Shown here piece by piece: positions 35,632 through 46,686 of a stretch of 64,000 bases of DNA. Position 1 is the first letter of the stretch. Each line of letters starts with the position of its first letter. A program made the position numbers and the translations under genes. The notes below the pieces were generated by a model, which was not told where the DNA came from, searched no databases, and was given only the letters and a program-made list of their open reading frames with translations. The DNA is from Tachypleus tridentatus (Eukaryota; Arthropoda; Merostomata; Xiphosura; Limulidae): the NCBI RefSeq assembly GCF_004210375.1, contig NC_134833.1, forward strand, positions 23,998,063 through 24,062,062, written 5' to 3'.

Positions 35632-35702
35632 TCGTTTTTATCTCTCTCTGTTTCAAGAAATCAAATTTCAAATTACTGAAATGTTTAATTCTTTTATTTT
35701 AG

Positions 35703-36121
35703 GGGAGTACAGCTGCATCCGAGTGGACTTAATATTCAAGAGGGAGTTCAGTTACTATTTGATACAGATCTACATCCCTTGTTGCATGCTGGTCATCGTT
35801 TCTTGGGTATCCTTTTGGCTGGACCAAAACGCTATTCCCGCACGAGTTTCGTTGGGGGTCACAACTTTGCTCACCATGGCAACACAAACTTCCGGTATCA
35901 ACGCGTCACTTCCACCCGTGTCCTACACTAAGGCCATTGACGTGTGGACTGGAGTCTGCCTAACCTTCGTGTTTGGAGCATTGCTGGAGTTTGCTTTGGT
36001 GAATTATGCGTCAAGAACGGACATGCACAAACAGGCCGCTAAGCAGCAGCGTAAATGGGATATCGAACACTCTAGTTTGGACACTGACCACATGGAGGAT
36101 GGAGCTACCACTTTCGCCATG
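35703..36121 (+). CDS. GluCl: GluCl exon: TM1, TM2, TM3 and start of cytoplasmic loop
   Basis: This 419-bp exon completes Gly (G|GG) and starts EYSC, giving the second Cys of the loop C disulfide. TM1 is [20 protein letters not shown] and following. The sequence [20 protein letters not shown] carries the Pro-Ala-Arg motif just before TM2 that marks anion-selective members, then the pore-lining helix. TM3 is [20 protein letters not shown]. The Gly in WTGVC aligns with the TM3 position (Ala288 in human GlyR alpha1) where Gly favours ivermectin binding. The exon ends in the TM3-TM4 loop with [16 protein letters not shown]. Acceptor TTTATTTTAG, donor ATG|GTAAGG. A chimeric inverted SINE lies about 70 bp upstream of the acceptor. 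Confidence 0.95.
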
Positions 36122-36381
36122 GTAAGGAACGTTACATGTTGCATGTTGTTTTCTACCCCCTACCCCACCCCATTGTGGTACACTTTACACTGTTATTTTA
36201 CGCTATTTTACGCTAATTTAGTCTTACCTTTCTTTAAGTTATTGTACCAAAAGAACGACACTCGCAAATCTGGTGTTGTCAGAAACAAACATAACAAATT
36301 ATTGAACTATAATTAACGAGAGTATATATTCTAATTAATTAATTAATACACACCAGTGTAGCAACAGAAGTGATTGCACAA

Positions 36382-36500
36382 TGTGACCTTGTTTGTTGGT
36401 CGTTCTGTCCGTTATTCACTCCTCGTTCTTTCAGAAGTCTCTCGTCTCAAGATTTTGGTTCATTTATTTCACACAATATTCACACAAAGCTACACAATAA
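36382..36500 (+). pseudogene. Duplicated 3' splice site and start of the GluCl terminal exon
   Basis: 36382-36447 copies 38085-38141, differing by one 8-base indel and a few substitutions. It includes the intron end, the acceptor GTTCTTTCAG (AG at 36433-36434) and the first codons, with KSLV in place of KPLV. After 36447 the similarity ends and the sequence enters an old SINE A copy. If spliced from the donor at 36122, the reading frame would add 21 codons and stop at TAA 36498-36500, giving a receptor without the end of the loop and TM4. It may be an inert partial duplication or a minor alternative terminal exon. Confidence 0.7.
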
Positions 36501-36722
36501 TTATCTGATTTTTCAAGTGGTAAACTATAGAAAAGGCAGCCAGCTAACAGCAACAACCGTCGAATCTTGAGATGCTTTAAAATCGATAATGGGTTTTGAC
36601 AGTCACCCTTATAACGCACCCACAGCCCCGATGTGCGGAACGCGATTTTTATCGTTACAGCAAAACAGAGACCCGCATTAGAACCCTTGAATCCGCAGCG
36701 TAGTACGTCTGGCCAGTACCTC
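36463..36722 (-). mobile_element. Very diverged SINE family A
   Basis: Blocks CACACAAAGCTACACAATAA, AGGCAGCCAGCTAACAGCAA, CACCCTTATAACGCACCCAC and the head-like TACGTCTGGCCAGTACC are in family A order on the - strand. Confidence 0.6.
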
Positions 36723-37334
36723 AAAAGAAGACCAAAATTCGAAATAACAATATAAATTTACAATTTTGATATTGTGTTCAACAACAACAAGACGAATGCT
36801 TATGTTTCTTCCGAGAAACAACTAGAAAAACAAATGTTAAACATAAAATAGAGAAACCTCTTATTATTTGAAAGTGTAAGTTTTATTATGGATTTAATAA
36901 TGATAAACATTTCAATAAGCAAAACAGATATGTGATATTTTGTGTTGTTTTTATAATTTGTTGTACACTGACGAATTCAGAACGATAATTTAAGCTTCGG
37001 TGTTATTTGTCAAAACTGATGCAGCTACTTTCAAAGTTTAAATCAAAAAGACCAAGTTCATACAGCGTCGAACGTTTTTCACTTCTTATATTTTGTTCAT
37101 TCTGCTTCATGAGTCACAATATTCAAGGTTAAAGATGAATTCCAACTTTATATCAACACTGAGGTATGAGTAATTTTGTCCTAATTACCGAAGTTATTTT
37201 AAAGCGTTTGAACTTAAACGGAATGTTCAGACGAACTTAATTAAAGAAGCCTAATTTAAGGTACTTAATTAAAGGAAGTTTCTTTATGCTTTCAAACATT
37301 TTAATTTGATAACGAATGTCATTAAGTTTTTATG

Positions 37335-37650
37335 GGGTAGTTTTTAGCCTGCTAAATTGTGAATTTCAAGGTCCAAGGTTCGAGCCTTAGCATGATGATG
37401 AACACTTCTGCACTTCCAGTTGTGGGGCGTTATAACTGTGACAGTTAATCTCCCTTCAGTGTGTGTGTATGTTTTCTTATAGCAAAGCCACATCGGGCTA
37501 TCTTCACCGATTGGAATCGAACCCCTGATTTCAGCGTTGTAAATCCGTAGACTTACCGTTGTACTAGCGCGGGGGCTCCCTTCAGTAAATATTAGTCATC
37601 TAAACGGCGGGTGATAGTTGGCCACCTATTGGTCAATAATTCTAAATTGG
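37335..37650 (+). mobile_element. Old SINE A-like copy split by a family B insertion
   Basis: 37335-37460 has a B-box-like AAGGTTCGAGCCTTA and body CAGTTGTGGGGCGTTATAAC. The body resumes at 37576 with AAATATTAGTCATC and GGCGGGTGATAGTTGGC. Confidence 0.65.
37461..37575 (-). mobile_element. SINE family B, nested, with target duplication
   Basis: Complete - strand copy; the 11-bp duplication CTCCCTTCAGT is at 37450-37460 and 37576-37586. Confidence 0.92.
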
Positions 37651-38129
37651 AGATCTTTATCCCTGGAACTAGGGATCTTTGAACTGCCCACTTATAACCC
37701 ATCTATCGTATAAATGATTTAGGAAGTGGGTGTTTAATTTTGCTTTACAGATTTGCACTTTGCTAGGAAACAGCAGAATGTATGAAATATAGAATCAGTT
37801 TGTTTCATGAATCTTTAACAAAAATTTTAAACTGGAAGTAAAAGGCAACGAAAATAAAAGTAGTTAATTTGTTATTGGTATTTGACATAATCGGTGTCAT
37901 TAAATAACTCGTGTACTATATATAATAGCATTGTCTGTGATTTCACCTACAATAACATTAAATAAGCATACTGCATTCTGGTCAGATATCAATGCCACCA
38001 CTGGCAAAATAGAACGTTGTATTTAAAGCATATAAAATTATGAAACTGTAAAAATAATAATCTCTGTGTTATTTATTAAGAAGCTGTGACCTTGTTTGTT
38101 GGTCGGTTATTCACTCCGCGTTCTTTCAG

Positions 38130-38360
38130 AAGCCTCTCGTGCACCATCGTGGAGACATGCATTCTGATAAAGTTCACCAATGTGAAGTCCACATGAAACC
38201 CCCGAAGAGCATCAACCCTTGCAAGGCCTGGCTCAACAAATTCCCTTCTCGCTCCAAGCGGATTGATGTCATGTCGAGAATCCTGTTCCCTCTCATGTTC
38301 GCTCTCTTCAACCTCGTGTATTGGACGACCTATCTCTTCCGGCACGAAGAAGATATATGA
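38130..38360 (+). CDS. GluCl: GluCl terminal exon: cytoplasmic loop end, TM4 and stop
   Basis: This 231-bp exon encodes 76 residues and a TGA stop. It begins KPLVHHRGDMHSDKVHQCEV and continues HMKPPKSINPCKAWLNKFPS, as expected for the end of the TM3-TM4 loop; the KPLV start and the CEVHM stretch are family hallmarks. The basic SRSKRIDVMSR motif precedes TM4 (ILFPLMFALFNLVYWTTYLF), and the protein ends RHEEDI, close to the usual EEED-type ending. Acceptor GTTCTTTCAG. About 57 bp spanning this acceptor and the first codons is duplicated 1.7 kb upstream inside the intron. Confidence 0.95.
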   Translation, partial: KPLVHHRGDMHSDKVHQCEVHMKPPKSINPCKAWLNKFPSRSKRIDVMSRILFPLMFALFNLVYWTTYLFRHEEDI

Positions 38361-38969
38361 CTCTTTGTTCATCTTCTCGGGTGCGTGGTTTTGTGGGAAG
38401 TAATGGAACCGTTTGGCAACGCAGCAAAAGCGGAGCAGTTTTCTGAAAATCAAACTTTTATTTTTCAGTCTTAACACATCTTCTACGAGATAGAAAACAA
38501 CAACAATCTAGGTTATAATGTTAAACAATGGATTTGTTGTCAGATGAAAAGCAGCGATGGTAAGGACACGACGCATGCGCATGTTCGTAGCGTAACGTGG
38601 TTTCCAATTTCAAGCTAGAGAAATACCACGGCATTTTCTTGCGTGCCAACTTAACCGTGAAAATGAATGCAGAACAGGTGTCTTTGGACGAAAAAAAAAC
38701 AACAACAACACGAAACATCGATCGTCAACGTGCTTTTGCTCAGTAGTGTGAACTCAGGACTTGGCCAGAAATAACGTAACACAGTAAACAGCGCCTCTGT
38801 TGGAGAAAGATGGCAAAAGATCATGTAGTTCTTGTTCATTAACAAAGCGAATCCTACTCAGTAAATGAAAAACTGAGAGCTAATGACGAAATTTATTTTA
38901 AAAACACACGAATTTAGTTATTCTATTATAGAGACAAATATTATGGAAGGATGGAATCACTCAGTTGTA

Positions 38970-38975
38970 AATAAA
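38970..38975 (+). terminator. Candidate GluCl poly(A) signal
   Basis: AATAAA, 610 bp after the GluCl stop and the first canonical hexamer I see downstream of it. It would give a 3' UTR of about 630 bases. Position only; no transcript evidence. Confidence 0.4.
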
Positions 38976-41619
38976 CCGTTTAGTCTATATTGAAAAAACA
39001 GAAGTCTTAGCCACAGTCCTAAGAGCGAGCACTCATAATTAAGATTAATGAAGTTAACTGAGTTGAAAAACCACTGATTTAATATAATTTTATAATGTAT
39101 TAGGCGATAAAATCCTAGTCTGCCTAATAATACGCAGTAGTTCAGTTTTTATTCGGACACTATAGCGTGACTTATTTAAATGTTAATAATTTACCTGTCA
39201 CATCTTGTCTTACGTCACTTTCCTTCTCCTAAGTCTCTGGATCTAGTTTGGATTCCAATAGATAATATTTGTAACATGAAACTGAGAAAGTCTCTTATTC
39301 GTTTTTAATCCACCTGTCGAACCTTTTGTTTAAAAATTAGTTTTATTGTAGTTTCCTTTGTGCTGACACAATATGCACTGTCAGCTGCACGTTCGTGATC
39401 GCTTTGTTTCGGAATTATTTTATTAAGCACTAATGTGTGTGGAATATTCAACCTCTGTGAGTTGTGGCTAACATATACCTTGATTATTTATGTCTATATT
39501 AGACTACGTTAACCTGGCTGTCACATAGTTTTATGTATAATAATTTAGGAGATTAGACTTCTCAGAGAAAAAATACATTCTCAGTACTTACATATTTGTA
39601 TGAAAGTTAAGGATGTACAAACGAAGACAACACAGAAAATTATTCGGTTTGTGTTTCAATACCATTGTAATCCCTTTACCGTTTTGGGGGTTTAAATGAC
39701 TATTTCTTAAAAATACGTGAGATTATTAAAAGAAGTAAGGTGGGAAAAGTTTAAACGTAAGGAATCTAACTTCAAGTTCAATACATTTCCAAGATAAAGG
39801 GTCAATGTTTCACGATGTAAATTAAGCTATCGTAGCAAATACGACTATTATTTTTCTTCATGAAATGCCATTTTGATGCTATCCAAATATTCCAGTAATA
39901 ACATTACTTACCTCATTATTCTTATTCAGGTTGAGTGTCCTTCGAAATCTCAAGGCATAACTAATTTTTTTAAGCCAACTTTGTCCAACAGAGGTCGCGA
40001 GTAGCACTAGAGGCAGTCTTTAAATATAAAGGCTGATTATATAGTTTGTAGGTAGTACAGCACTTCTTTAAAAACAATTAAATTATAGTACAGAAGCGAT
40101 ATGCACAGTTTTTTTTCATCTATTGTTAATATCTGACTTTGGGCTACAATGAACAGTTTTTTGGCATTGTATTCAATAGGCGCTGGTGCACGTGGCCAAT
40201 CCTAGGTGTTTATTGTACATATATATATGTGTGTCACGTGACCTAGCACCAGAACAAATAGTTTTAATTCATAGTGAATAGATTTTATGTACAAATAATA
40301 ACTGTTTATTTCTATGTCAAAAAAAAATATTATAGGAAAATTATTGCCCGATAGCATACAAGTGTCTGACAATTCTATTTTCTTGTCAACATTTCATTAC
40401 TTGTTGAGATCTGAATATAAATATTAATTTGTTAAATTAGAATTGTCTTTCGTGCCTAGATATATGACAACATAGCAGCTTGTGGCAAGTAGTTTCTAGT
40501 TCTTAGATAAATTATGTATATACACACACATATATAAATATATATATTTACTTAGAATTTTCAGAAGTTCATAAACCAGAATATGAATGTATATAATCGG
40601 TTAACTTCAACAGATTTGAAGGATACGTTAAGCTGATTTATTAAGGGTTAAGGGAAATGTTCTCTTTTTTCCCCTGATATTTGGTCTGTTTCACCTTTTA
40701 CAAAGTTGTTATTATATTTACTAAATATTAATGTTGTTTTTCTTGTTTAAAACTTAGCTCCAAGAAGAAGATCCAGGCATAACACTGGACATAACTCTAT
40801 CTTGTTTAGTTTTACTCATATCGAATGGTGTTTTTTTATTATGTTCTCTATTCGTTTTCTATTGCAATAGAATGAAAACAAACAAAAGAACAACCTAGTT
40901 TTTATTTTATTTTTTAAAGATTTAACGAGAGTTTCTATAGGAAAAAAATGACAGGTTTTTCCCAAGAAGACATGTTATTACGTCATGACTTAATGTACTT
41001 TTCTGGAAACTTTTTCGCACTGGCTACGTTTATCTTCTTGTTGAGATAACGTTCTCAACACACAGAAAATTATGATGTACCTATGAAACTTTTCGTTCCA
41101 TGTATTTTGCTTCTTCTGTTTTGTTTTCTATATTTTGGCTTAGTTTCCAGTTGGCCCCTTCCTATCTGGAGATTATATGGCTCGTTGTCTTTTTTTTAAA
41201 GACTGGTCTTATCTTCTAGCGCAGTCCTTTGTCTCCTCTTCTTGTGTTTCAAAACTTACCACATGAGGCTGGATGTATCACACATAATAACAACAACACC
41301 AACAGCTCACGATTGCAAGCCTTCTCTTAGAAAGAGAATAAATGTATCTCAACGAAACCGAAAGAACTTTTTTTAATACGTATTTGTTCATGTGCGACAC
41401 ACGTAGGAATCGTTTTTAAAATTTTCTGGATCCTAGAATCCAGATGGAAATTGTGTGATTGATATTTCATCTCTGTTCCCTGGCTTTTACCAAAATTTTA
41501 CGTAGGTCGTGTACGTTGCTTTATAACCACTAAGTGTTTGTGACAAGATTCGATGTTTCATGTTATATATGTACGTATATCCATAATCAAGTTTGATTCA
41601 AAAACAACAACAAAGTATT

Positions 41620-41745
41620 AACCAATAGCGTTTTGTATTCCACTCTGATAAACCTGTAGCGTTTCTTATTTCACTCTGATAAACCAGTAGCGTTTCTTAT
41701 TTCACTCTGATAAACCAATAGCGTTTCTTATTTCACTTTGATAAT
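41620..41745. repeat. 31-bp tandem repeat, about four units
   Basis: Unit TAGCGTTTCTTATTTCACTC followed by TGATAAACCAG. Confidence 0.88.
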
Positions 41746-44194
41746 TTAAAGCAATTATTTCGAATGTTAACACATCTTTTACACACTATGCGTACCAATA
41801 ACTAAAATTATACATTTCGAAAGTTCTGTTGAATTTTATTATCGTAGTAGTTGCATAAATCAAGTTGTCAAAATGCTTTCCTTTTTTAATTATCTCAGAT
41901 TTATAGACTGCCTTTCCTTTTTTAATTCTCTAGTACTTATAGAATAACTTTCCTATTTTTAATTTGTACATTTTCCCCAATTCGAAATTTCTCAATACGC
42001 TTTTAAAAAAGTCCTAAATTTTCACTTACTTCCTTTGAAAATTCGTTAAATTCGCGTTTTTAAATTTTCTCACACGTTTATAAAACATTAAATTTTTGAA
42101 ATGCCATCTAGTTTTCTCTATTTCCTTAATTAATAAAAAATATGCTTTTATGTTTAATTTTCCACAGTAGTAAAATAATTTCGTTTTTATATCTTCATAT
42201 TGTCGCAATATTTTTCCCTCAAATTTCTTCAGTTTCCTTTAATAAGTCTTAAGTATTTCGTTGTACTTCGAATTACAACCTGCTCTAAGAAAATAAATAA
42301 ATACGTTTCATTATGTGTATCGAAACTTCAACTGTAAAAGAAATATTACATTTTATACGTATGAATACATTTTGAAGTTTCTTTTTCCATTGCAATGGAC
42401 TACTTTTTGCATAATGCTCTATAGCATAAAGTAACACCACATCCATGTCTACGCAATCATACATCTTCAAATGCATGGCTATTGCTTGCTTTGATTTTCT
42501 TTTCATGGAAAGAAAATTTTATTTATAACTATGATTTAGCTTCGTTACTTGTATAAGTATCACACAAGATGGCGTTACAAGTTCAATGCAATAGTGACGT
42601 TGGATGCGAATAATTGCTTTTGTATTTCTGAAGTTGGCTCTGGGTGTTTTTTACCCCATAATAGATTTTATTCGCGAGAAAATCTTCACGGGACCATTTT
42701 TAAAATTATAATAATTTATTTCTAAAATGAAGGGACAGCAGACATGTTACTTACCTTGAAGGAGCTACAAGATAAATGTTTAAAAATAATTTTTATCGCT
42801 TAAATCACTAACAGTTCCCTCACGTATTATTATATTGATTTTAGCTTATACATTACGGCATACGTTACATTTCTTAGTTACTTATAGGCATAATAAAGTT
42901 GAGTTTTACCTCACCAAGATCTTTCTAGTCATACAATTATTTGATTTATTATTATTTGAATGCATGTTTTGTGTATGTTTCTTTCTGGTTTACGGAATAT
43001 TTTTTTTATTCTGCCCGAATTTTTACATTTATTTGTGCGCTAGTATGCCGGATTGTCATCTAATGTTTTTCCTAAGTATATTTCAAAACCTCTACATAAC
43101 TAGTAAAGGTTTATTATTGTTCTAAATATAAAAAAGGATACTTTAAATGATAGTACAAAACTATTAATTAGCGAAACTTTAGTACAACTCATAAGATTTC
43201 CCGAAAGAACAAATTTCCAGAAACCATATTTTCGTGAAACATTTTATAAAGCCGATATTGTCACCACCTGCTGGACAAATTTAAAAATACTAAAAAACTG
43301 ACTGTTCTTAATGTAAATTACTTTTAATTTATTAAGAAAAAAGAAACTAATGATAATTTTTATAAATTAATGTTCGTACCGGCACTAAGCTAATTTTAAG
43401 GTTTATATGTAAGGTTAATGTTGTAAGAAAACAAATCAAACAAACAAGTTGCCGCGACTGTAATTAGACCTCAAATATGTTAAGAGATGGAAGTAAAATC
43501 TAAAGGTTTATATTTAAAAAAAAACTCGGAGCTATTTTATGAGCCGATTTGCCGAGGCTAAAAAATTAAAATTAACATTGTCATGCCTTATTTCGTATTG
43601 TTCCAGTCTTGCGAATTGTTTTCGAGAATTTTATCTAAAACCTTAAATTATAACCTGATACCGAAATACATCTGTTTCGTATCTGATGTTCTTTAGCGGA
43701 AAGAAAGAGATATTCTTAGTTAAATACCTCGGTGGTGAAACTTTCTATTACTAATTCTATAACAGTTACTAGTGATTTGTATAGATCTTTATATCACGGC
43801 TGCTTGTCGTCCAAACTTGTTGCTCTGGCCTCGGGTACCACAGCTCAAGTTACGTTTAAGAAAAGGCTTAACAAAAGTTGAATGCCTTTTTATATGTTAG
43901 GACGTGACTTATTACCGCTCTTCTTTTTATATGTCAGAGCGTGACTTATAATCATACTTCGTTTTTTATCTTAAGGCATGACTTATTACTACACTTATTT
44001 CATGAGTTATAACCAAACTTTGTAATATTTTAGAGGCGTGGATTGATCTCTCCATAATGTTCGTTATCTTTTGTTATTAAACCCTTTTGAGAAAGGTATA
44101 AGAATACTTTCCATCTTTATTTAGTTTAAGAATTTAAAAATATTAGAAAAAATCTCTCTGGTTTAATTTAAAAAGAATATTTTGATTTAATTTA

Positions 44195-45645
44195 AGACAA
44201 AAAGTATTACAACACTTTCCATGTTTTTTTAGTTTAAGAAGGAATGTATTGCACTTACTTTCTGTCTTTATTCAGTTTAAGAAGGAAGGTATTGCACTTA
44301 CTTTCTGTCTTTATTCAGTTTAAGAAGGAAGGTATTGCATTTACTTTCTGTCTTTATTTAGTTTAAGAAGGAAGGTATTGCACTTACTTTCTGTCTTTAT
44401 TCAGTTTAAAAAGGATGGTATTGCACTTACTTTCTGTCTTTATTCAGTTTAAGAAGGAAGGTATTGCACTTACTTTCTGTCTTTATTCAGTTTAAGAAGG
44501 AAGGTATTGCACTTACTTTCTGTCTTTATTCAGTTTAAAAAGGAAGGTATTGCACTTACTTTCTGTCTTTATTCAGTTTAAGAAGAAAGGTATTGCACTT
44601 ACTTTCTGTCTTTATTCAGTTTAAAAAGGAAGGTATTGCACTTACTTTCTGTCTTTATTCAGTTTAAAAAGGAAGGTATTGCATTACTTTCTGTCTTTAT
44701 TTAGTTTAAGAAGAAAGGCATTGCATTACTTTCTGTCTTTATTTAGTTTAAGAAGAAAGGCATTGCATTACTTTCTGTCTTTATTTAGTTTAAGAAGGAA
44801 GGTACTGCACATACTTTCTGTCTTTATTTAGTTTACTTTCTGTGTTTATTCAGTTTAAAAGGAAGGTACTGCAAGGTCTTTATTTACTTTATTGCACTTA
44901 CTTTCTGTCTTTATTCAGTTTAAGAAGGAAGGTATTGCACTTACTTTCTGTCTTTATTTAGTTTAAGAAGAAAGGCATTGCATTACTTTCTGTCTTTATT
45001 TAGTTTAAGAAGAAAGGCATTGCATTACTTTCTGTCTTTATTTAGTTTAAGAAGGAAGGTATTGCACATACTTTCTGTCTTTATTTAGTTTAAGAAGAAA
45101 GGCATTGCATTACTTTCTGTCTTTATTTAGTTTAAGAAGAAAGGCATTGCATTACTTTCTGTCTTTATTTAGTTTAAGAAGGAAGGTACTGCACATACTT
45201 TCTGTGTTTATTCAGTTTAAGAAGGAAGGTATTGCATATGCTTTCTGTCTTTATTTACTTTAAGAAGGAATGTATTGCACATACTTTCTGTCTTTATTTA
45301 GTTTAAGAAGGAAGGTATTGCACATACTTTCTGTCTTTATTTAGTTTAAGAAGGAAGTATTGCACATACTTTCTGTCTTTATTTAGTTTAAGAAGGAATG
45401 TATTGCACATACTTTCTGTCTTTATTTACTTTAAGAAGGAATGTATTGCCGTTATTTAGTTTAAAAAGGAAGGTATTGCTCTGTACTATTTACTTTGTGT
45501 ATTATTTCTGTTTAAGAAGGAATGTATTGCACATACTTTCTGTCTTTATTTAGTTTAAGAAGGAAGGTATTGCACTTATTTTCTGCCTTTATTTAGTTTA
45601 ATAAGGAAGGTATTACATATATTTTCTGTCTTTAGTTTAATAAGG
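44195..45645. repeat. 43-bp minisatellite, about 33 units
   Basis: Unit GTTTAAGAAGGAAGGTATTG, then CACTTACTTTCTGTCTTTAT and TCA. The proximal part is regular; the distal part (from about 44670) has shorter variants lacking two bases (GCATTACTTTC) arranged in pairs, then mixed units. Confidence 0.95.
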
Positions 45646-46499
45646 AATTCATATAATGAAGTATTTTCTATTTGTTTATTTAGTGTAACAGCTTGTCAGT
45701 TTATCACTTATTTGTTTAAGTTCTATTGTCTATATACATGCACTTGAGCTTTTACAGTGTTTGTTTGTTTGTGTGTGTGTGTGTGTAAATACACAATTCT
45801 GCACTTTAACATAGGTATAAAATCTTTGTGTCCATTTGCGCAGTACGTGTTTCTGTGAGCAGTTATTATCGCGATGTCCGTAATGAACTGATATTTAAAA
45901 AGCAATGTGGGAAAAGAATTAGAAACCAGAAAAGGTGTGACATTTCTAAAGGTATGTTGGCGTAATATTAAATGCAATAGTGAATTGAGCCTCAAATTGG
46001 CCTGTTAGATAATCTTCTGCGCGTGTATGTATATGTAAGTGTTTGCATAAAAGTGCAATCAATCGCTCCTCTGGTGTGATATCCTGTGACATTACAATTT
46101 AAAACTACTGTAAACTGAATTTGTGCTTAAACCGCCGATTGGCGCTCCTGTAAAATGTTTTTTTTTTTTTTCCACGTGTCAGGTCCACTTAGCACGTCTA
46201 TTAGGCCTTACTTTCCACTGGTGACGTATCAAAAACAAAGAATTTCTATCGAAGTGAAATAGAATTTGCTGCTAAAACAAAAACGTTGTTTATGAGGATA
46301 AAATCAAACAAAAACAGATCTGATTGTAACAAATATTTTGACAGTTAGTAAATACTTACCTTGTCGAGCACTTTTATTTTGCACAGACGAACACAATAAT
46401 TTAAGTAAATAATGCAATGTTATCGGAGTATTTATAATCGGTTTTGCGTAAGGGTAAATAATTACTTTTATACAAGCAGCTGCTTGCAACGCAAAGAAG

Positions 46500-46686
46500 C
46501 GGAGAGAGAGGATACGATTTATTGAGGGTTTTAGTCAAAAATAAAGTGAATGTGTCCCTCACACGTTACATACACTCTCTTAGCTCTATACGATTATCGG
46601 AGACAGAGGATACGATTTATTGAAGGTTTTAGTCAAAAATAAAGTGAATGTGTCCCTCACACGTTACATACACTCTCTTAGCTCTA
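46500..46686. repeat. 100-bp tandem duplication
   Basis: Two near-identical copies of a segment containing GGATACGATTTATTGA and AATAAAGTGAATGTGTCCCT, 100 bp apart. Confidence 0.92.

Larger units (their letters stand above)
27350..35702 (+). other. GluCl intron 4 (8353 bp)
   Basis: The longest intron in the window. It opens with the splice-donor minisatellite, then palindromic repeats, then many SINEs, a 35-bp-arm hairpin at 34361-34452 and a chimeric inverted SINE close to its end. 32680-33260 and 33380-34230 hold no recognisable element. Confidence 0.85.
36122..38129 (+). other. GluCl intron 5 (2008 bp)
   Basis: GTAAGG to TCTTTCAG. Contains the duplicated acceptor at 36382-36447, an old SINE A, and a SINE B nested in another SINE. 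36730-37330 and 37700-38080 show nothing. Confidence 0.88.
19037..38360 (+). other. GluCl: GluCl gene (glutamate-gated chloride channel), partial, six exons
   Basis: Gene-level entry. Six exons join in one frame to encode the C-terminal 385 residues of a Cys-loop ligand-gated chloride channel. In arthropods this family forms pentamers in the membranes of neurons and muscle, opens a chloride pore on binding glutamate, and is the main target of ivermectin. Exon phases match throughout: G|AT for Asp, intact after Met, AG|G for Arg, T|AC for Tyr, G|GG for Gly, intact after Met. Introns are 2434, 3201, 2168, 8353 and 2008 bp, all GT-AG. The order is extracellular domain, Cys loop, loop C, TM1-TM3, cytoplasmic loop, TM4, stop. 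The signal peptide and the segment before the first exon listed here were not found in the 19 kb upstream, so they are either beyond the window or too short to spot by eye. Identity as GluCl rather than GABA or glycine receptor rests on family recognition of many diagnostic stretches. Confidence 0.93.

Noticed and set aside
42835..43125. 96-codon hydrophobic open frame
   Set aside because: AT-rich DNA commonly gives Phe/Leu/Ile-rich frames; no known domain, and no promoter or splice context.
45723..45995. 90-codon antisense open frame
   Set aside because: Includes a GT microsatellite and shows no domain or conserved motif.
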